DNA of 64,000 nucleotides from Amycolatopsis circi (GCF_003385235.1 NZ_PQIA01000026.1:1-64000), one strand, 5' to 3'. Positions 24,782 to 33,902 are shown, numbered from the stretch's first letter. A program made the numbers and translations. Notes: generated from the sequence alone by a model not told the origin.

Positions 24782-27616
24782 ATGCCGCTGAACCGCAGAC
24801 ACTTCGTCGCCGGGGCCGTCGCCACTCTGCTCACCACGGCGTCCGTCGGGACCGCTGACGCCGTGCGCGGCCGGAAGCGCGGCGGTTTCTACACGCCCAA
24901 CGCCGCCCCGCTCTCCCCCACCGCGTTCCTCAAACTCCCGCCCGGTGCGGTCAAACCGAAGGGCTGGCTCGCCGGTCAACTGCGGCTCCAGCTCGACGGC
25001 CTCTGCGGCCACTACCCCGAAACGTCGCACTTCCTCGACTTCGCCACCACCGGCTGGGTCCATCCCGAGCGCGGCGGTTGGGAGGAACTGCCGTACTGGC
25101 TGCGCGGGTACGTCGACCTCGCCATCGTGACTGGGGACGGCACCGCGCTGGACTCGGCTCGGCGCTGGATCGACGCGGTCATCGCCACCCAGCAGGCGGA
25201 CGGCTTCTTCGGCCCGAGCGAACTGCGCACCAGATTCCGGGGCGGGCCGCACTTCTGGCCGTACCTGCCGATGATCCAGGCGTTGCGGTCGTGGCAGGAG
25301 TACAGCGGCGACGCGCGAATCGTCCCGCTGTTGACCCGTTTCTTCCGGTACATGAACGCGCAAAGCACCGACGTGTTCGACGCGGACTGGCTGAACATGC
25401 GCTGGGGCGACGGCCTCGACAGCGTCTTCTGGCTGTTCAACCGCACCGGCGACGCGTTCCTCCTCGACCTCGCCGACAAGATCCACCGTTACGGGGCCAA
25501 CTGGGTCGGCAATCTGCCGAGTCTGCACAACGTCAACGTGGCACAGGGATTCCGCGAACCAGCGCAGTACTCGCTGCGTTCCGGCGACGCGAAACTGGTC
25601 CAAGCGTCCTATCAGGACTATGACCAGATCATGGCGGCGTACGGACAATTCGCCGGCGGCGGGTTCGCCGGAGACGAGAACGCGCGGCCCGGTTACGGCG
25701 ATCCGCGGCAGGGCTTCGAAACCTGCGGAATCGTCGAGTTCATGGCGAGCCACGAATTGCTCACCCGGCTCACCGGCGACCCGATCTGGGCCGACCGCTG
25801 CGAGGATCTCGCCTTCAACTCCCTGCCCGCCGCACTCGATCCGGCCGGGCGCGCGGTGCACTACATCACCAGTGCGAACAGCATCGATCTCGACAATGTG
25901 CCCAAGACCGAAGGCCAGTTCCAGAACGGCTTCGCGATGCAGGCCTATCTGCCCGCCGTTGACCAGTACCGCTGCTGCCCGCACAACTACGGCATGGGCT
26001 GGCCGTATTTCACCGAGGAACTCTGGCTGGCCACTCCGGACAACGGACTCGCCGCTTCGATGTACTCGGCGAGCAGCGTCACGGCGAAGGTCGGTGACGG
26101 CACCTCGGTGACTATCGATGAGGACACTACCTATCCGTTCTCAGAGACGATCACCTTCACCATCCGGACGCCTAAGCCGCTGAATTTTCCTTGGTATTTC
26201 CGCATTCCGGCTTGGTGCACGACTCCACAGCTCACCGTGGCCGGTGCGCCGGTCGCGGTTCCCGCCGGGCGTGCGTATGCGAAAGTCCAGCGCGTATGGC
26301 GGAACGGCGAGGTGGTCACCTTGACCCTGCCGCAGCGAACCTCCGTGCGAACCTGGCGCGCGAACCACAATTCCCTTTCGGTCGACCACGGGCCGCTGAC
26401 GTATTCGCTGCAGATCGGGGAACGATACGAGCAACTCGGCGGTTCCGCGCAGTTCCCGGAGTACGCCGTACACGCGACCACGCCGTGGAACTACGGGTTG
26501 GTCGGCGACGCTTCGGCGATGACCTTCGCCGCCACCGGCGGGCCGCTGCCAGACAATCCCTTCACTCCGGACGCCACGCCGGTCCGGATCACCGCTCCGG
26601 CGCGGAAAATTGCCGAATGGACCGCGGACGACCAGAATGTCGTGACCCCGCTGCAGCCATCACCAGCACGCAGTACGGCGGACGTCGAGTCGGTCACGCT
26701 GATCCCGATGGGCGCGGCGCGGCTGCGGATCACGTCCTTCCCGACCGCCGCACCCGACGGCACTTCATGGCTTCCCGGCGGAGGCGGCGCTGGGTTCCGG
26801 ATCGTGAACTTGAACTCCGGCAAGGTTCTCGGCGTCGATCTGATGTCCACTGCAGACAGTGCGACAGTGGTGCAGTACACCGATAACGGCACCGCGGACC
26901 ACGTCTGGCACCTGATCCCGAACGGTGACGGCTGGTATCGGATCCGCAACCACAACTCGGCCAAGGTGCTCGGCGTCGATCAGATGTCCACTGCGGACAG
27001 TGCCCAAGTCGTGCAGTACACGGACAACGGAACCGCAGATCACCTCTGGCGGCTCATCGACAACGGCGACGGCTGGTTCCGAGTCGTCAACCGCAACTCC
27101 GGCAAGGTCCTCGGCGTGGACCGGATGTCCACAGCGGACAGTGCCCGCGTCGTCCAGTACGCCGACAACGGGACCGCCGACCATCTGTGGCAGCTGGTGC
27201 CCGACGGCCAGGTGCGGATCGAGAACCAGAACTCGGCGAAGATCCTGGGCGTCGACCGGATGTCGACTGCCGACAGTGCCCGGGTCGTCCAGTTCGGCGA
27301 CACCGGCACCGCCGATCACCTGTGGACCTTCGAGGCGGCCGGAGGATGGCTGCGGGTTCGCAACGTCAACTCGGGCAAGGTGCTCGGCGTCGACCAGATG
27401 TCCACCGCGGACAGCGCGACAGTGGTGCAGTACGCCGACAACGGCACTCCAGACCACGACTGGCGGCTGCTCGACGACGGAAGCGGCTGGTTCCGGATCG
27501 TGAACCGCAACTCCGGCAAGGTGCTCGGAGTGGACGGAATGTCCACTGCGGACAGTGCACAGGTGGTCCAGTTCAGCGACAACGGGACCGCGGACCATCG
27601 ATGGAGGTTGCGTTAG
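24782..27616 (+). CDS. secreted GH127-type beta-L-arabinofuranosidase with six ricin-type repeats
   Basis: This is a 944-residue Tat-exported glycosidase. The signal has RRHFVAGAVATLL. Residues about 40-660 form the GH127 (DUF1680) alpha-barrel and beta-sandwich. The metal-binding catalytic set is visible as E313-T-C315 (GFETCG) and C398-C399 (YRCCPHN), matching the Glu and three Cys used by characterised GH127 enzymes. Residues about 672-944 are six near-identical 43-47 residue repeats, each with NSGKVLGVD, MSTADSA, VVQY and DNGTADH. They amount to two beta-trefoil ricin-type carbohydrate-binding modules. The likely job is trimming arabinose from plant or cell-wall polysaccharide outside the cell. 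A LacI-type operator precedes it. The stop overlaps the stop of the convergent MarR gene by 4 bases. Confidence 0.88.
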   Translation: MPLNRRHFVAGAVATLLTTASVGTADAVRGRKRGGFYTPNAAPLSPTAFLKLPPGAVKPKGWLAGQLRLQLDGLCGHYPETSHFLDFATTGWVHPERGGWEELPYWLRGYVDLAIVTGDGTALDSARRWIDAVIATQQADGFFGPSELRTRFRGGPHFWPYLPMIQALRSWQEYSGDARIVPLLTRFFRYMNAQSTDVFDADWLNMRWGDGLDSVFWLFNRTGDAFLLDLADKIHRYGANWVGNLPSLHNVNVAQGFREPAQYSLRSGDAKLVQASYQDYDQIMAAYGQFAGGGFAGDENARPGYGDPRQGFETCGIVEFMASHELLTRLTGDPIWADRCEDLAFNSLPAALDPAGRAVHYITSANSIDLDNVPKTEGQFQNGFAMQAYLPAVDQYRCCPHNYGMGWPYFTEELWLATPDNGLAASMYSASSVTAKVGDGTSVTIDEDTTYPFSETITFTIRTPKPLNFPWYFRIPAWCTTPQLTVAGAPVAVPAGRAYAKVQRVWRNGEVVTLTLPQRTSVRTWRANHNSLSVDHGPLTYSLQIGERYEQLGGSAQFPEYAVHATTPWNYGLVGDASAMTFAATGGPLPDNPFTPDATPVRITAPARKIAEWTADDQNVVTPLQPSPARSTADVESVTLIPMGAARLRITSFPTAAPDGTSWLPGGGGAGFRIVNLNSGKVLGVDLMSTADSATVVQYTDNGTADHVWHLIPNGDGWYRIRNHNSAKVLGVDQMSTADSAQVVQYTDNGTADHLWRLIDNGDGWFRVVNRNSGKVLGVDRMSTADSARVVQYADNGTADHLWQLVPDGQVRIENQNSAKILGVDRMSTADSARVVQFGDTGTADHLWTFEAAGGWLRVRNVNSGKVLGVDQMSTADSATVVQYADNGTPDHDWRLLDDGSGWFRIVNRNSGKVLGVDGMSTADSAQVVQFSDNGTADHRWRLR
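26795..27613 (+). repeat. six tandem ricin-type coding repeats
   Basis: Six units of about 130-141 bp encode the repeated block with conserved NSGKVLGVD and MSTADSA. Nucleotide similarity between units is high, so unit loss or gain by recombination is plausible. Six units equal two three-lobed trefoils. Confidence 0.8.
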
Positions 27617-28086
27617 GCCTGCCGCGAGGTCTTCCCGCTTTCCGCGACCCGCAGCAGCGCCTTCCCGATCACCGCCGCTTCCTCGTCGCTGACGTGCGCC
27701 GAGAAATGCCGTTCGATGCTCTGCAGATAAACCGGCGCGGTCTTGCGCAGCGCGCGGATCCCCTCGTCGGTGATCACCGCCCAGCTGACCCGGCGGTCGT
27801 CCGGTTCCGGCCGCTTCGTCACCAGCTCGGCGCGCACCATCTCGTCGACCAGCCGGCTCACCCGCGTCCGGCTGAGCACCACCCGGTCGGCGACCTCCGC
27901 CATCCGCAGCCCCTTCTTCCCCGCCGCGTTCAGTTCCAGCAGGACGTCGTACCAGGCCAGGGGCACGGTTCCGCCTCGTTGCACGTCGGTCTCGATGGCT
28001 CGCACCGCGGCGCTGTGCGCGAGCAGCATCGCCCGCCAGGCCTCCAAGCCAATCTTCGGGTCGCTCACCCGCCCAGTGTAGGTCAT
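27613..28086 (-). CDS. MarR family regulator
   Basis: This is a 157-residue winged-helix regulator. The dimerising N-terminal helix (EAWRAMLLAHSAAVRAIE) leads into the helix-turn-helix (MAEVADRVVLSRTRVSRLVDEM), a wing with VTKRPEPDDRRVSW, and C-terminal helices. It is divergent from the rhodanese/YceI pair. Two matching palindromes in the intergenic region imply autoregulation and control of those genes. The ATG at 28086 is 4 bp from the nearer palindrome; a GTG at 28068 is an alternative start. The ligand is unknown. MarR proteins next to rhodanese and YceI genes often respond to oxidants or quinones. Confidence 0.85.
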   Translation of the reverse strand: MTYTGRVSDPKIGLEAWRAMLLAHSAAVRAIETDVQRGGTVPLAWYDVLLELNAAGKKGLRMAEVADRVVLSRTRVSRLVDEMVRAELVTKRPEPDDRRVSWAVITDEGIRALRKTAPVYLQSIERHFSAHVSDEEAAVIGKALLRVAESGKTSRQA

Positions 28087-28089
28087 TGC

Positions 28090-28129
28090 GTGCGGGCGCA
28101 CCTAATGTATAGAGTGCGTGCGTACGCAC
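28090..28129. promoter_or_regulatory. twin MarR operators
   Basis: GTGCGGGCGCAC (28090-28101) and GTGCGTACGCAC (28118-28129) share arms GTGCG/CGCAC, with centres 28 bp apart. Both lie in the divergent region between the MarR gene and the rhodanese gene, as expected for a repressor that controls both directions. Confidence 0.6.
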
Positions 28130-28151
28130 TTAAATCCTTCGAGGAGGACTG

Positions 28152-28481
28152 ATGGTCGAGCCCATCACGCGGGACGAGGTCAAGCGGCGGATCGACGCCG
28201 GATCGGCGATCGTCGTCGAAGCCCTGCCCGCCGACTATTACGCGAAAGCGCACCTGCCCGGCGCGCTCAATCTGCCGGTGGACGACGTCGAGAAGCTCGC
28301 CCCCACCCTGTTGCCGCGCAAGGATTCCGCGGTGATCGTCTACTGCGCCGACTCGCCCTGCCAGAACTCGGGCACTGTCGCGAAGCACCTTTCGGAACTC
28401 GGATACACCCAGGTATTCGACTACGACGAGGGCAAAGCCGACTGGATCGCGGCCGGACTGCCGACCGAATCCGGCAATTGA
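28152..28481 (+). CDS. rhodanese-like domain protein
   Basis: This is a 109-residue single-domain rhodanese. The CH2A-like motif is AHLPGALNLPVDDVE, and the active loop is VYCADSPCQNSG, with the catalytic Cys in YCAD. Rhodaneses transfer sulfane sulfur or act as phosphatase-like or redox modules. The ribosome site GAGGAGG sits 5-6 bases before the ATG. It lies 20 bp before YceI in the same direction and is controlled by the divergent MarR. The loop has an extra Cys (SPC), which may make it redox-responsive. Confidence 0.85.
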   Translation: MVEPITRDEVKRRIDAGSAIVVEALPADYYAKAHLPGALNLPVDDVEKLAPTLLPRKDSAVIVYCADSPCQNSGTVAKHLSELGYTQVFDYDEGKADWIAAGLPTESGN

Positions 28482-28501
28482 GAGCAAAGGACTAAAGCGA
28501 C

Positions 28502-29068
28502 ATGACAGACGCAACCCGCGTGGTCGCCGGAACGGAACTTCCCGCCGCGGGGACGTGGAAGGTCGATCCCGGGCACGCCGAGGTCGGTTTCGTGGGCAGA
28601 CATTTCCTGCTCACCAAGGTCCGCGGCCGGTTCACCGGCGTGGACGCCACGGTGGAAATCGGCGAGCGGATCGAGGACACCACAGTGCGCGCGGTCATCG
28701 ACATGGCCACAGTGGACAGTGGAGATCAGACCCGGGACGACCATCTTCGTTCCGGCGATTTCTTCGACGTGGAACAGCACCCGCGCGCCACGTTCGAATC
28801 GGTCTCGGTCACCGCGACCGGCAGCATCGCGACCATGACCGGAAACCTGACCATCAAGGAAGTCTCGCGTCCGGTCACCCTCGCCGTGGAGTATCTCGGG
28901 CACGCACGCGATCCGTGGGGAAACGATCGCGCGCTGTTCTCCGCGCGCGGCAAGATCAACCGCGAGGATTGGGGACTGGTCTGGAACATGGTGCTGGAAT
29001 CGGGCGGCCTTCTCGTGTCGAAGGAAATCGAACTCGTCCTGGAGATCGAGGCGATCCGCTCCTCCTGA
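28502..29068 (+). CDS. YceI family lipid-binding protein
   Basis: This is a 188-residue YceI-type lipocalin-like barrel. Signature strands are WKVDPGHAEVGFVGRHFLL, the DGRFTG-like VRGRFTGVDATV, DDHLRSGDFFDVEQHPRATF, and the late INREDWGL and LLVSKEIELVLEI. The family binds isoprenoid or amphiphilic ligands. There is no signal peptide, so this member is cytoplasmic. It forms an operon with the rhodanese gene and is followed by a strong hairpin before the convergent SARP gene. Confidence 0.88.
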   Translation: MTDATRVVAGTELPAAGTWKVDPGHAEVGFVGRHFLLTKVRGRFTGVDATVEIGERIEDTTVRAVIDMATVDSGDQTRDDHLRSGDFFDVEQHPRATFESVSVTATGSIATMTGNLTIKEVSRPVTLAVEYLGHARDPWGNDRALFSARGKINREDWGLVWNMVLESGGLLVSKEIELVLEIEAIRSS

Positions 29069-29084
29069 TCGAGCACCACTGAAC

Positions 29085-29116
29085 CGGCCGGGTCGGCCGC
29101 CGTGCCGACCCGGCCG
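29085..29116. terminator. hairpin between convergent YceI and SARP genes
   Basis: Perfect 12-bp arms (29085-29096 and 29105-29116) surround an 8-base loop. No U-run follows on either strand, as is common for high-GC actinomycete terminators. Its position between convergent stops supports bidirectional termination. Confidence 0.6.
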
Positions 29117-29135
29117 AGCGGGTCAAGTGGGTCGC

Positions 29136-31976
29136 TCAGTTCGCCTCGGTCAGCACCGCGGCAGCGAGATCGAACTGCTCCCGCGGCGCCGCGTCCTCAC
29201 CCCGCGCCTGCCGACAAGCACCCAGCCGGTTCCGGACCTCGATCTCCGCCCACGGCGACATCTGGTCGGTCAGCACCCCCAGCGCCCGCAAGTGGTACGA
29301 GAGCGCGAGATCCAGACTCCCCAATTCCTGCTCCGCACTGCCAAGCCTCGACAGCGAACTCACCAGCAACAACCGGTCGTCGACCCGCTCGGCCAATTCC
29401 ACCGCCTCGCGCAGAGGTTCCACTGCTTCCGCAGACCGGCCCAGGTGCAGCCGGACGCTGCCGATGTGGCTGGAAACGCGGCCCAGCATCGCCGGATTTC
29501 CGGTCGAGACCGCGACTTCCCGTGATTCGGCGAAACAGGCTAGCGAGAGTTCATAGTTGCCCTGCTTGAAATGCACATACCCAAGCCCGGAAACCGCGCG
29601 TTCGACCAGCCAGCTGTCCGCTACTTCGACTGCCAGCGCCCGGGCGTCGCTCAGCACCCGTTCCGCTTCCTCCAGCGGTCCGGCGAGCATCGTGACCATT
29701 CCCAGTCCGCACAGCCCTCGCGCCGTTTCGCGCCGATCGCCGGTTTCGCGGCTGATTCGCAGGCCTTCTTCGCACCATTGCCGAGCCTGCGCGGAATCGC
29801 CCAGCGCGAGGTGCGCCCAGCCGAGTCCGAAGCGCAGCGCGGTCGCCATCCGCCGGTCCGCCACGTTGTCTACTTCGGACAGTGCGACTTCCAGCAGGGC
29901 AACGCATTCGCGATACCGGATGCGCCGCACGAGGTAGTCGACGGCCCCCTCGGCGATCCAGCACGCGTAGTCCGGGTGGCCTGCGGCGACCGCGGACGAG
30001 ACCACCTCGACCAGGTCGCCTGCCTGGTCCAGCCAGGCTGAAGCGTCGACCAGTCCGGCGAAAGGAGATTCGGTCGGTACCGGACCGCTGGGGAAACCGG
30101 GTTCGCCCCATTCGCTCGCGGCGCGGCAAGCGTGCAGATACACCCCGAGTCCGCTGGCGACGTCGGGTTCATCGGCGGCGAGTCGGCGCGCATAAACCGC
30201 GACCAGGTCGTGCATCCGGTACCGGCCCGCAGCGGGTGCCTGCACCAGGTTCGCGTCGACCAGATCTTCGAGTACGGTTTCCGCCGCGCGCCGGGAACAA
30301 CCGAGCATCGCGGCGAGGACCAGTTCGTCGAACTCGGGTGCAGGTGCGCGGCCTAGCGTACGGAAAGCACGTTGCGTGTCAACCGGAAGCTGGTCGTACG
30401 AGAGCCGGAATGCGGCCTCGACGCTGCGTTCCTCTGCGGTCAGTTCGCCGAGGCGGCTGGTGTCGTCGGCGAGCCGGTCCGCCAGGTCGCGGAAAGTCCA
30501 CATCGGACGGTTCTGCAGCCGGGCTCCCGCGATGCGCAGGGCGAGCGGAAGCCGTCCGCACAGGCTGGCCAGTTCGCGCACGGCGTCGCGTTCCCGACCC
30601 GCGCGCGCCCCGCCGACGATCCGGCTCAACAGGCCAGCAGCGGCGTCGGAAGTCAACGGTCCCAGGGAAATCCGGCGTTCAACGTCCAAACCGGGCAGTC
30701 GGCGACGGCTGGTGATCAGCACGCGGTTTCCGGTCCCGCCGGGCAGCAGCGGGCGGACCTGTTCGGCGCTGACGGCGTCGTCCAGCACCAGCACCAGGCG
30801 CAGCGGGGCGGTGGCGGCGCGCCAGTTCGCGGACAGTTCGTCCAAGTCGTCTGGAATGTTCTGATCGTTGACGCCCGCCGATCGCAGCAACCGGCGCACC
30901 ACCCGCACCGGAGCGAGCGGGGCCCGGCTGGTGCTGTGCCCGTGCAGGCCGACGAACAGGCAGCCGTCGGGATGTTCCTCACGCAGCAACTGGGCCGCAC
31001 GCACCGCCAGCGCCGTCTTTCCGGACCCCGGCACCCCGTCGACCGCCGACACCGCGCTGCCCGGCGCGGCGAGCCGGGCCAGCTCGGCGTCGCGACCAGC
31101 CAGCTCTCCGACGTCGTGCGGCAGCTCGTCCCGGATCCGGGGCGGTGCGGGAGGCCGTGCTGCGACGCCGAGCGCGCCATCATCACCGCGCAGCACCGCG
31201 TCGTGCACGCGACGCAGGTCTTCGCCGGGTTCGAGCCCCAGCTCGTCGAGCATCCGGCCGCGGAACTCGCGCCAGGTGTCGAGCGCGTCGGTCTGTCGGC
31301 CGGCGCCGTAGAAGGCCCGCATGAGCAGCCCGGTCAGCGGTTCGCGGTCCGGATGCTCGGCGAGCTGAGCCGACACCTCGCTGATCGCCGATTCGTAGTC
31401 CCCCAGCCGGATCAGCGCGTCCGTCCGGCCTTCGACCAGCCCGATCCGGCGTTCGACAAACCGGCGCCGCTCCCGTTCGGCGAACGGACCGGGCAGTCCG
31501 GCCAGCGGAACACCCTCGTAGAAGGCCAGCGCCTGGCCGTATCCGTCCGCCGCCGCGGCGAGCCCACCGGCCGCGGCGGCTTTCTTGGCACGAGCGGCGA
31601 TTTCCTCGACCCGCACGGCGTCGATGCCCACGCCTGCCGCGGAGAACCGGTATCCGCCTGGATCGGTCCGCAGCACGGATTTCGCGTCCGCACCGGCCGC
31701 CGCCAGAGATTTCCGCAGCTGATAGACATAGCCGGGCACGCCGTCGCTCTCCGGCGGATGCTCGCCCCACACCCGGTCGACCAGCTCGGCCCGGCTGACC
31801 GTGACGTCCGGCCGCAGGAGCAGCGCGACCAGCATCGTCGTCCGCAGCACCGGCCCGAGTTCCAGCGGCTGCCCGCCGTACCAGCCGCGGACCGGTCCGA
31901 GCACGGCGAACTCCAGCCGGGACCCGGGCTCGCGTTCCGCCCCTCCCCGGCCGGCTCGCGCGGCGCCCGATGACAT
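29136..31976 (-). CDS. SARP-STAND regulator, AfsR/DnrI type
   Basis: This is a 946-residue regulator. Residues about 20-110 are an OmpR-like DNA-binding wing (LELGPVLRTTMLVALLLRP, AELVDRVWGEHPP, YVYQLRKSLAAAG). About 115-260 is the bacterial transcriptional activation domain. About 285-560 is an NB-ARC ATPase with Walker A GVPGSGKTAL and Walker B LRLVLVLDDAVS. From about 620 on are TPR-type helical repeats (MATALRFGLGWAHLALGDSA and following). Such proteins activate secondary-metabolite clusters, though none is recognisable nearby, so it may act globally. It is transcribed alone on the minus strand. The region before it (31977-32060) is short and holds no obvious operator. Confidence 0.92.
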   Translation of the reverse strand: MSSGAARAGRGGAEREPGSRLEFAVLGPVRGWYGGQPLELGPVLRTTMLVALLLRPDVTVSRAELVDRVWGEHPPESDGVPGYVYQLRKSLAAAGADAKSVLRTDPGGYRFSAAGVGIDAVRVEEIAARAKKAAAAGGLAAAADGYGQALAFYEGVPLAGLPGPFAERERRRFVERRIGLVEGRTDALIRLGDYESAISEVSAQLAEHPDREPLTGLLMRAFYGAGRQTDALDTWREFRGRMLDELGLEPGEDLRRVHDAVLRGDDGALGVAARPPAPPRIRDELPHDVGELAGRDAELARLAAPGSAVSAVDGVPGSGKTALAVRAAQLLREEHPDGCLFVGLHGHSTSRAPLAPVRVVRRLLRSAGVNDQNIPDDLDELSANWRAATAPLRLVLVLDDAVSAEQVRPLLPGGTGNRVLITSRRRLPGLDVERRISLGPLTSDAAAGLLSRIVGGARAGRERDAVRELASLCGRLPLALRIAGARLQNRPMWTFRDLADRLADDTSRLGELTAEERSVEAAFRLSYDQLPVDTQRAFRTLGRAPAPEFDELVLAAMLGCSRRAAETVLEDLVDANLVQAPAAGRYRMHDLVAVYARRLAADEPDVASGLGVYLHACRAASEWGEPGFPSGPVPTESPFAGLVDASAWLDQAGDLVEVVSSAVAAGHPDYACWIAEGAVDYLVRRIRYRECVALLEVALSEVDNVADRRMATALRFGLGWAHLALGDSAQARQWCEEGLRISRETGDRRETARGLCGLGMVTMLAGPLEEAERVLSDARALAVEVADSWLVERAVSGLGYVHFKQGNYELSLACFAESREVAVSTGNPAMLGRVSSHIGSVRLHLGRSAEAVEPLREAVELAERVDDRLLLVSSLSRLGSAEQELGSLDLALSYHLRALGVLTDQMSPWAEIEVRNRLGACRQARGEDAAPREQFDLAAAVLTEAN

Positions 31977-32060
31977 GCCCGGAGTTTAAGGCAGCTCTTT
32001 CCGAGGCCACGCGGATACGTCCGGTTTTCCTCGCCTCAGTAAGCCGCGGGCACTCGGCGG

Positions 32061-32612
32061 TTACGCCTTGGCAGCCCACTCGTCCCGGGTCAGTTCGTAC
32101 TCGACCTCGCCGTGTTCGGTTCCCGGCAACGGGTCGTCGAAGTGGAGATGGAACGTGCGGACGTAAGTCAGCCCAGACCGTTCCATCACCCGGCGCGACG
32201 GGGTGTTCACCGCCATCGTCTGCGCCCACACCCGTCGCGTGCCCAGTTCGGTGAATCCTTTGTGGATCGCCGCCCGGGAGCCTTCCGTCGCGTAGCCCCG
32301 GCCCCAGGCTTTCGCCATCAACCGGTAGCCCAGTTCCAGCTCCGTGGTGCTGCCGTCTTCCGGCGGGTCCAGCGAAATCCAGCCGATGAACTCGCCGGTC
32401 TCCCGTTCGATCGCCGCCCACCGCCCGGCGGGGCCGCGCTCGTAGCCGCCGAGGATGGCGGGGAGCACCTTCTGCTCGATCTCCGCACGAGGCGTCGGCT
32501 CGCCGGTCAGGAACCGCATCACCTGCGGGTCGCTGTCGAGCTGGACCAGATTCTCGACGTCGGCTTCGGTGAATCGCCGCAGCAGCAACCGATCCGTCTC
32601 CAGGAACTTCAC
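32061..32612 (-). CDS. GNAT N-acetyltransferase, RimJ/RimL type
   Basis: This is a 183-residue acetyltransferase. The N-terminal strand-helix is FLETDRLLLRRFTEADVENL. The acetyl-CoA-binding segment is GYRLMAKAWGRGYATEGSRA, and the late motif is NTPSRRVMERSGLTYV. The family acetylates N-termini, amino groups of small molecules or antibiotics, and the substrate cannot be read from sequence. Its ATG overlaps the stop of the amidohydrolase gene (ATGA), so both are controlled from the same MarR-bound promoter. Confidence 0.88.
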   Translation of the reverse strand: MKFLETDRLLLRRFTEADVENLVQLDSDPQVMRFLTGEPTPRAEIEQKVLPAILGGYERGPAGRWAAIERETGEFIGWISLDPPEDGSTTELELGYRLMAKAWGRGYATEGSRAAIHKGFTELGTRRVWAQTMAVNTPSRRVMERSGLTYVRTFHLHFDDPLPGTEHGEVEYELTRDEWAAKA

Positions 32613-33844
32613 TGGACCACCAGTCCGGCCGCCTCCGCGATGCGGTCGCGCGATTCCAGCAACTGGGTCCGTAGCTTCGGCAGATCGACCCCCAGCAACC
32701 GGCCGTCCCGCTTGACCGCCCTTCCCCCGACGAAAACGCTGTCCACCAGTCCTGGATGCCCAGCGGTGACCACTGTGGACACAGGATCGTTGACCGGAAA
32801 CACCGACAAGTCCTCCGCGTCGATGAGCACTAGATCCGCATCCTTCCCGACGCTGATGCTTCCTGCCCGGTCGTCTCGTCCACAGGTCCGAGCACCGTCC
32901 ACAGTGGCGAACTCGAGCAGATCGCGCGCGACGAGACTGCCGTCAAGACCGCGCTGCGCAGCGAACGCCGTGCGCATAGCCGAAAACATGTCACCCCCAA
33001 CTGATGGACAATCGTCAATCGACAACGACGGCCGGATCCCGGCAGCCAGCAGACGTCCGGTTTCCGGCCACCCGAACCCCATCTTCAGCTCGACATCCGG
33101 GCTGATCGTCACCGAACAGCCCGCGTCCCCGAGGATCGCAAGCTGTTCGTCGGTGAGACCGTTGCCGTGAACAATCGTCGTCCGGTCGTCAAGCAGGTTT
33201 CGCTCGTGCATCTCGGGAATCGATTCGCAAACCGAGCGGTGGATGTGCACACTCACCCGGAGTCCGAGTTCCCGCGCCAACGCGACATCGGCAGCTGTCG
33301 TGTCCATTGTGGTCAAGATCGGGCCGCGCAGCCCGAACGCCATTTCGTCGCCCGGCAGCCGTTTCCGCACGCGGGCGGCGTCCGCTGGTTCCATTGCGCT
33401 GTAACAGAAGATCGACCTTCCGGCAGCCTCGTCGAGGGCATCAATCGCCGCGTCCGCGCTCTCCGGAAGATCGGAGCAGTGGAACCAGTCAAGCATGGTC
33501 GTCACGCCCGAGTTGAGCGCTTCGAGCCGTCCCAGCAGGTTGCCGATGTACACGTCCTCCGGCCGGTAGTGCGGCCTCAGCTTCGCGTGCATGGCGTCGC
33601 GGTACTCAGCGAACGTCCAGTCCGCGCCGATCCCCCGGAACGCGGTCTGCCAGGTGTGCCGGTGGGTGTCGACGAACCCCGGCAGCACGATCTTGCCCGT
33701 CGCGTCCACGATCTCGGCTTCGGCTCGGATCGCGGGCCCCACCGCCGCGATCCGCCCGTCCTCGATCAGGACGTCGCCGCGCGGGAGATCTCCCACCGCC
33801 GGGTCGAGACTGATCACGGTTCCGTTCTGGAGCAACGTCCGCAT
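32609..33844 (-). CDS. amidohydrolase superfamily deaminase-like enzyme
   Basis: This is a 411-residue metal-dependent hydrolase of the TRZ/ATZ and guanine-deaminase-like group. The N-terminal composite beta domain is followed by the first metal motif D59-T-H61-R-H63. Further ligands are in VHIHRS, IVHGNG and LSIDDCP, and the C-terminal beta domain has ISVGKDADLVLID. It probably deaminates or dechlorinates an N-heterocycle, but the substrate is not known. The ATG at 33844 has GGGGAGGG 6 bases upstream; an earlier in-frame ATG lies inside an operator and is less likely. It is divergent from a MarR gene, with two operators between. Confidence 0.85.
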   Translation of the reverse strand: MRTLLQNGTVISLDPAVGDLPRGDVLIEDGRIAAVGPAIRAEAEIVDATGKIVLPGFVDTHRHTWQTAFRGIGADWTFAEYRDAMHAKLRPHYRPEDVYIGNLLGRLEALNSGVTTMLDWFHCSDLPESADAAIDALDEAAGRSIFCYSAMEPADAARVRKRLPGDEMAFGLRGPILTTMDTTAADVALARELGLRVSVHIHRSVCESIPEMHERNLLDDRTTIVHGNGLTDEQLAILGDAGCSVTISPDVELKMGFGWPETGRLLAAGIRPSLSIDDCPSVGGDMFSAMRTAFAAQRGLDGSLVARDLLEFATVDGARTCGRDDRAGSISVGKDADLVLIDAEDLSVFPVNDPVSTVVTAGHPGLVDSVFVGGRAVKRDGRLLGVDLPKLRTQLLESRDRIAEAAGLVVQ

Positions 33845-33857
33845 GAACCCTCCCCAA

Positions 33858-33902
33858 AGTTGATGCATCAACTCTAGGACTGTCGCAGTTGATGAGTCAA
33901 CT
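33858..33902. promoter_or_regulatory. twin MarR operators between amidohydrolase and MarR
   Basis: AGTTGATGCATCAACT (33858-33873) is a perfect 16-bp palindrome. AGTTGATGAGTCAACT (33887-33902) is a near-perfect second copy with centre 29 bp away. The second copy overlaps the first possible ATG of the MarR gene (33892). This layout suggests autorepression and control of the divergent amidohydrolase-GNAT operon. Confidence 0.7.

Noticed and set aside
27940-28080. Longer MarR N-terminus starting at 28101
   Set aside because: The first ATG-like codon at 28101 overlaps an operator palindrome. The ATG at 28086 is sufficient for the conserved N-terminal helix.
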